Assembly: GCF_964204645.1 (NCBI RefSeq)
Contig: NC_134025.1
Coordinates: forward strand, 26,008,001 to 26,072,000
Direction of reading: 5' to 3'
Source: Tubulanus polymorphus
Lineage: Eukaryota; Nemertea; Palaeonemertea; Tubulaniformes; Tubulanidae
DNA length: 64,000 nucleotides
The translations under genes and the position numbers were made by a program. Below, piece by piece: positions 58,719 through 64,000 of the stretch (position 1 is its first letter; every line of letters begins with the position of its first letter). Under the pieces are notes generated by a model that was not told the DNA's origin, searched no databases, and saw only the letters and a list, made by a program, of their open reading frames with translations.

Positions 58719-61700
58719 TCAAGCATGTGAAATAGCATTAACAGATAGAGCGTAAGGATCCAGTAATTGCTTTCTAGTTGGAGAAGGAGACCGCGAATGG
58801 TTCAAAGTCAAATTCAATGAGTTCCGACTTCCGAAGCGGTCTTTTGGAGGGGTCATGCTGCGATTATTACTGTCCATACTGGCAGAGCGATCTCGCACCG
58901 CGCCGGGAACTGATAACAGATTATTTTTCGTTTTTGCACGATTCATCTCGTTTATATAGTCTTTCATAAGATGAGCAATTTGTGAGGCCTGAAAAAAGAA
59001 AGTAAATTCGCTAATGACTACAAATTATGCATAGGTACATATACAAATAAACAAATTGTATATAATTCAGTATTCAACTCCAAATTCAGATTTTCAGATT
59101 TCAGATTCAAATTTTGGGCTGCAAATAGGTCTAGGGTAGATACATGTATATAACAAGTATCAAGACAATCCATTGAAGCGTCATCAAAACTTCGCAAAAT
59201 AAGTGTCATCTGTCTATGATAGGTGGTAGGTGAAAAATGAACACAATAGACCTTTGGGGTAGGCTAAAAACATTATGCTGATATAAAGGCTGAATTACCA
59301 ACCTGATTTGTCATGAATATGAATTTGGTTCCTTTCGCGACGTTTCCTATAATAACTAACAAGCTTTTCATGGAAGGACTGTAGGAGACTATTTCGCTGT
59401 AGTTATAGAATTGAAGAACTTCCTGAAAATAGATGAATAAATAGATTCCTATACATACATCCATAAACTTCATCAGCTGGCTGCACGTATTGTTAAATAT
59501 CTTTCTTACTTTTCCTTTGACAGCCATCATGTGTATTCCAGTTTTATTCACGAATAACCATAAATCTTTTGGAAGTGAAGACACATGTGATTGCTGAAAA
59601 CATATTCGAGTCAACTTTCATATAGATGAATGATTACAGACATGAATCAGTATCAAGATTCGAATCAACGGAACTTGTCAGCCAAGCATATGAAGTATTG
59701 ATCTCACCGTTACTTCATAAACCATAGCCCCATAAAGTGGCCAGTTCCTGAGTACATCCATAGATGCTAAATGGGCCTGAGTAGCATCCATGCCCTTCAA
59801 CGCTCCATGCATAGCCATTATATCATTGTCGTGTACAGAATCACGTAATGATCGTGGAAGAATTCTAGTCACCGTGCTGAAATTAAACCAAAAAATCTGA
59901 CAAAATTGTTCTAATATAATCCAATGAATTGTGTCAACTCGATTCAATTCAAATATCTCTTACCTGTAGTCGATTTTCCCAGCAGTTTGTGTGTCACCAA
60001 ACTCTGATTGAGCTCGCAGGGCACACAGGTGGACCTGAAAATGATGAAAATATCTTATCAAAAATCTGTTGTGGTGCCGGCAATTGTCTTGGTGAATAAA
60101 GATGAACGTACAGCATCTTGAGTTGACAAAGGAACCTTCTCCTCAAATACATCTATCACAGACTGATGGTGAATAAGATCGACTTCAACTTGATCCGCAG
60201 GATTCACAAATGGCTCAATAAAAATTCTTTTCTGAAAATTTGTCATGTAATATTGAGATATGAATTGCACTATAGTCAAAAGAATAAGTTGAAATTAAAT
60301 TTTTTAACTTCTGCAGTTTTCACTGCATTTTAGCAGATAAAAGATGAAAACTGCCAGAAAGAATGCACTCCAAATGTGGAATTGCAAAATATGTTTAAAT
60401 TCAACGTAGAATTTCACAATATGTTTAAATTCAAGCTCATGTTCTATTAATCATTTCAATACACATGTGCTAACCAACAAATTATCATTCTTACCCGGAA
60501 TGTAAATTTGAGGTCTTTATTTGATTTGCTCGATCTCGACCATCTCTCCCATTTATACATCGCGTCAACTAAGCTATCATCTAGTAACATGTTGCGTTCC
60601 AACTGGCCGCATACTTCATACAACGCCCAGCCTTTTGCGTCAGACATCATTCCTATTTTCGATTTGACCATCTGAATGACCTCTTCAGCCGTACATGTTG
60701 AATCAAATTCCAGCATGCGATGTTGCCCATCCAAGAAGTGAATCTTTTCGTGGACATATTTTCTGAAAATCATTGACAAAGCCTTCATTCCAGCGAGACT
60801 TAGTAAGCTAAGGGGCCAGTTTCAGTTGAAAGCTGAAGTTAGTTTGCTCATATGGAAATATAAACTAGATTATAGTTTATATGTCCATGTTCAGCTGGAA
60901 TGGAACTTATCACACACCTTTGGATAATGAACGATATTTCTCTGTAAGACGGTGGGAATTTTCTATTTTGTTTTTCCAATGTTTTATTCAGGCACTGAAA
61001 AAATATGCAAGATTATCAAAACCTCGCGATACACATTCATACGGGAACAAATTACCGATCAAATTTTAATTGTACTTACCTTCTGGCAAAAGACAGCAAA
61101 TTTGCCCTCTTCAGTTATTCGTTCTATGGCACACTTGCGTAAGTGCGATTGTAAGTAATGTAGGATAGTCTGATTGGTTGGCACAATAACGGCACAGGCC
61201 ATTGCCAGCAGCTGCCAATTTCGTACATTCACACGACTATTCGGATCTGAAAACAGATAGATTTGAAATGTCGATTTGAAAAAATTAGAATGAGAGGTGC
61301 ATATCAGGAGTATGAAATAACAATTGAGGAAGCAAGACAAAGAAATGCTTGATGACTATTGACAATGACCAAAATAAGATAAAGTTGATGTTATATATTA
61401 CCTGGATGATCTGTAGTTTGTTTAATCAGCTGAAGGTAAAACTCATTGCATATATCTTCAGATTCCAGACATTTGTTCAACAAAACTTGTATTACTCCAA
61501 GGTGGTCGTCACCTTGAAGGTTAGCTATAATAGAAAAACTTACAATTGAAATCTAATATTCCTAATGCAAACCCATTTCCATTTTAAGAGATCTAATGTT
61601 TGATCTAGCATCTTAATCTAACGTTTGCATGATACCGCTGAACCTGCGAACCATTAACTCACAAATTCTATATTCGACACTGTACTTACTGGAATTATCT

Positions 61701-62415
61701 AAACCTGCATAGATTAAAGTGGAATTGAACATTTTCACGGCGATTTCTTCCAAATCAGAATCACGAAATGAGGACAGCGACTGTCGAAGAGGCGACTTTT
61801 GGTAAGACCAATAACTGACTTTGAATTCGCAATCATCACCATCCCTGAATCTCTCTATCTTTGGTCGACTCAATCTGAGATATAAAAACAGGCAAATTAG
61901 TTATGAATTTGTAGAAATACCAATGATGTGGTGTTACTGACAATATGTACTGGTCGCTCATGGTCTATTTAATTTTCAAGGACATTTTCTTAAATATGAA
62001 TTTGCTATTACATCTGATTCATAAACACTCACACTGCTGTGTAAATCTGGCCCAATCCAATTTAGAACGGACCAAGCTTCACACTAACAGTTTGATCCAA
62101 ATAAATCTATCATTTGGATTTAAATATTGGGGTAAAACATCTTGAACGTCTGGAACAGGTGTTTGAACACACACTCTGATTTGGCCGGTTCCAAATTTGG
62201 CATGTTCCAGGTAAGGACCCATTTGGAACGGTCTTACTAGTGATAGTGTGAATGTAGCTATTGATTGACATCGATTACCTTCTGATAGTGTTTCTGAAGA
62301 ATCCAGAACCTTCTGCAGGCGGCTTCTGAAGGATACCACTTTCAATCAATGTTCTCCGAAATGATAAGATATCATCGTATAATTTCAGCTTGTCGTCATC
62401 AGTCAGTTTCATCGG
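58719..62415 (-). CDS. MyTH4-FERM protein, probable unconventional myosin tail (partial)
   Basis: This is the C-terminal 596 residues of a larger protein. The rest lies beyond the right edge, because the first exon seen opens with a splice acceptor at 62416-62417. Exons: 62415-62279, 61874-61690, 61524-61402, 61246-61080, 60994-60918, 60762-60495, 60231-60112, 60034-59964, 59876-59708, 59593-59510, 59422-59303 and 58988-58719. A MyTH4 domain covers about visible residues 60-225 ([46 protein letters not shown]). A FERM domain covers about 229-520 ([62 protein letters not shown]). The small 77-base exon at 60918-60994 links the two domains. MyTH4-FERM pairs at a C-terminus occur in myosins VII, X, XV and XXII. 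I favour a class XV- or XXII-like filopodial or stereociliary motor, but no motor domain is visible to prove it. A Ser/Pro/Arg-rich tail of about 75 residues ([15 protein letters not shown]) follows FERM and is unusual. Confidence 0.85.
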
Positions 62416-64000
62416 CTAAAAAAATCAAAAATACTTTGTCGTAGGAGGGAAGAAAATTGCCGGTAGGAGGCAAAGAAGGCAGATCAGAATGTACGATAAC
62501 TATAAACAATTGCTAATAATAAAACCAATATAGAAATATGAACTGATGGCCTGTGAGCCTTCAATCAACAGAACTAATAACACCAATAAATTCTGAGTGA
62601 TTGTTGAAAGCTAAGAGGCGATAGAAGTACATCATTCAGTTTGAACCGACGCGAACATGTAATTTACCCTTAAGACCTGAAGCTTAGCTTGCTATTACTC
62701 AGTCAACAGACCGGTATTACATGGTTTTTCCTAAAGACGGGTTGTACAATCGATAAGCAAGAAAGAGCTGCACAAAGACGCCTTCGCAGTTCTCAACAGC
62801 AGCAGCAGCAGCCCACATCCTAGTTAGTGACTTTCACTTGAATCATGAAATCACCACACATTAAATCGATTTCAGACTCTATACTTATCAAGATGGGTAT
62901 GAATTTTTGTATGTTTTTAATTAGATTTTAAGATCTGTTAGATTCGTGGAGTCTCTTATCCTCGAGGAACCATTTATAGCGAATAATTAAACACAATTAC
63001 TAATCTACATAGGAGGCACGGGATAATCAATTCTGTAATAGTTTAGGGGTGTTGTTGTTCTTTGATCAGTGAAAGATTGCGTGTGAAGGGCTGGCTATTC
63101 ACTTGTGAAAATACCTTCAAACTTCAAATCACGAGTGTGAAAATGGTGTTTGCATTACAACATGTAGAAAAAAATATATATTCATCGTTAGATGGTAGAT
63201 TTGTCGGTTTCGAAGGAATTATCCCTTGGCTACCTATGAATAGTTAAAAAGTTGAAAATACAAAGATTTAACATCAATTTCATAAGCTAACCAAGGGATA
63301 GAAGCTGTAACAAAGTTGAAATGTAAGATGAAGGGAAACACGTAGAGTTAATCATCCACGTAGAGTGAACATTTTGTCATGTAACATTATCGAAAACCAT
63401 TAAAGTAGGAGTAGGCACATAGATTACAATCACCCAGTAAAATAAACATAGAAATGTATACATGTTTCCGTAAAAACCTATAGAATAATGACAGTAAAAC
63501 AATATCGTATTGACTAGTGATAGGGCTGCCATCTTTGGCAATAATACGCTATCAGTAACAAGTTGAAATGTCTTCAAAGGAACATTGTCATTCGACTGGT
63601 TCTATCGTGTAATGTAACTACGCGATACTCAGTGACGAAATCTAATTTACTGTCATGAATCGCAAGGTGTGGAGAGAGAGTGATGTGTATATCGAAAGCC
63701 TTTTTAACAACAAGCAATTACCCGTCTTCCCCCAATTAGGAATGCAAAATACGATTTTGAAACTCGTTTGCCCTGAAAAGCAAAAATAGGACTGGATTAC
63801 ACAAACACAGAATGTACAACATGCAGGTGAATTGTGTCGAATATTTTGGAATTTTCAGCTCCGATACGTGAACCGATGACTAAAAAAACGGACCAACACA
63901 CAAAAAGGTCTCAACAACGTACACGCATATTGATATATGATTGTGCTCGTTTGATGATAATCAAAACATATGAATTATTATAACATGCCGATAAAGCTAA
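62416..64000. other. upstream intron of the MyTH4-FERM gene
   Basis: No exon is recognisable in the last 1.6 kb. A CAG/CTG run near 62799-62812 reads through a short open frame on the minus strand that has no family similarity. The stretch is probably intron of the MyTH4-FERM gene, whose earlier exons lie beyond the window. Confidence 0.5.

Noticed and set aside
62079-62345. 88-codon minus-strand frame overlapping a MyTH4-FERM exon
   Set aside because: It reads that exon in the wrong frame. The correct frame gives RNTIRR joined to LSRPKIERF with matching phase.

Overview
This window is animal nuclear DNA. Protein genes are cut into many short exons by GT-AG introns of mostly 60 to 1,000 bases, intergenic spacers are A+T-rich, and there are no bacterial-style operons. 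Inversin, a SAGA-type TAF6L and a MyTH4-FERM protein point to a ciliated bilaterian. The compact introns and the many TAGGCCTA and ACCGGT words suggest a marine invertebrate, but the phylum cannot be fixed from the sequence alone.

There are eight protein genes, left to right: pyruvate carboxylase (minus, 21 coding exons), TAF6L (plus, 11 exons), a PPM1A/B-type PP2C phosphatase (plus, 5 coding exons), a PEPT1/2-type proton/peptide transporter (minus, 23 exons per transcript), a small CTD phosphatase of the CTDSP family (plus, 8 exons), inversin (minus, 19 exons), an intronless-coding alpha-1,2-fucosyltransferase-like gene (plus), and the C-terminal part of a MyTH4-FERM protein, probably an unconventional myosin tail (minus, 12 exons seen, continuing beyond the right edge). 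I placed exon borders by hand from protein similarity and splice sites. In every gene the exon lengths sum to a multiple of three, and the codon phase agrees across every junction.

Three pairs are head to head (carboxylase/TAF6L, transporter/CTDSP, inversin/fucosyltransferase), three are convergent (PPM1/transporter, CTDSP/inversin, fucosyltransferase/MyTH4-FERM), and TAF6L and PPM1 are in tandem. The genes do not form one pathway. They are housekeeping metabolism, transcription, signalling, transport, ciliary patterning and glycosylation genes that happen to be neighbours.

The most interesting signal is in the peptide transporter. Two adjacent homologous exons (21876-21980 and 21708-21815) each encode transmembrane helix 11. 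Both are phase 0 on both sides and only 60 bases separate them, which suggests alternative or mutually exclusive splicing. One copy has Trp and the other Phe at a position known in the family to lie in the peptide-binding pocket. Other signals are a near-perfect long hairpin at 8199-8362, a terminal-inverted-repeat element at 44329-44579, an inverted cluster of short repeats at 29676-30248, tRNA-like repeat remnants, and long palindromes between inversin and the fucosyltransferase.
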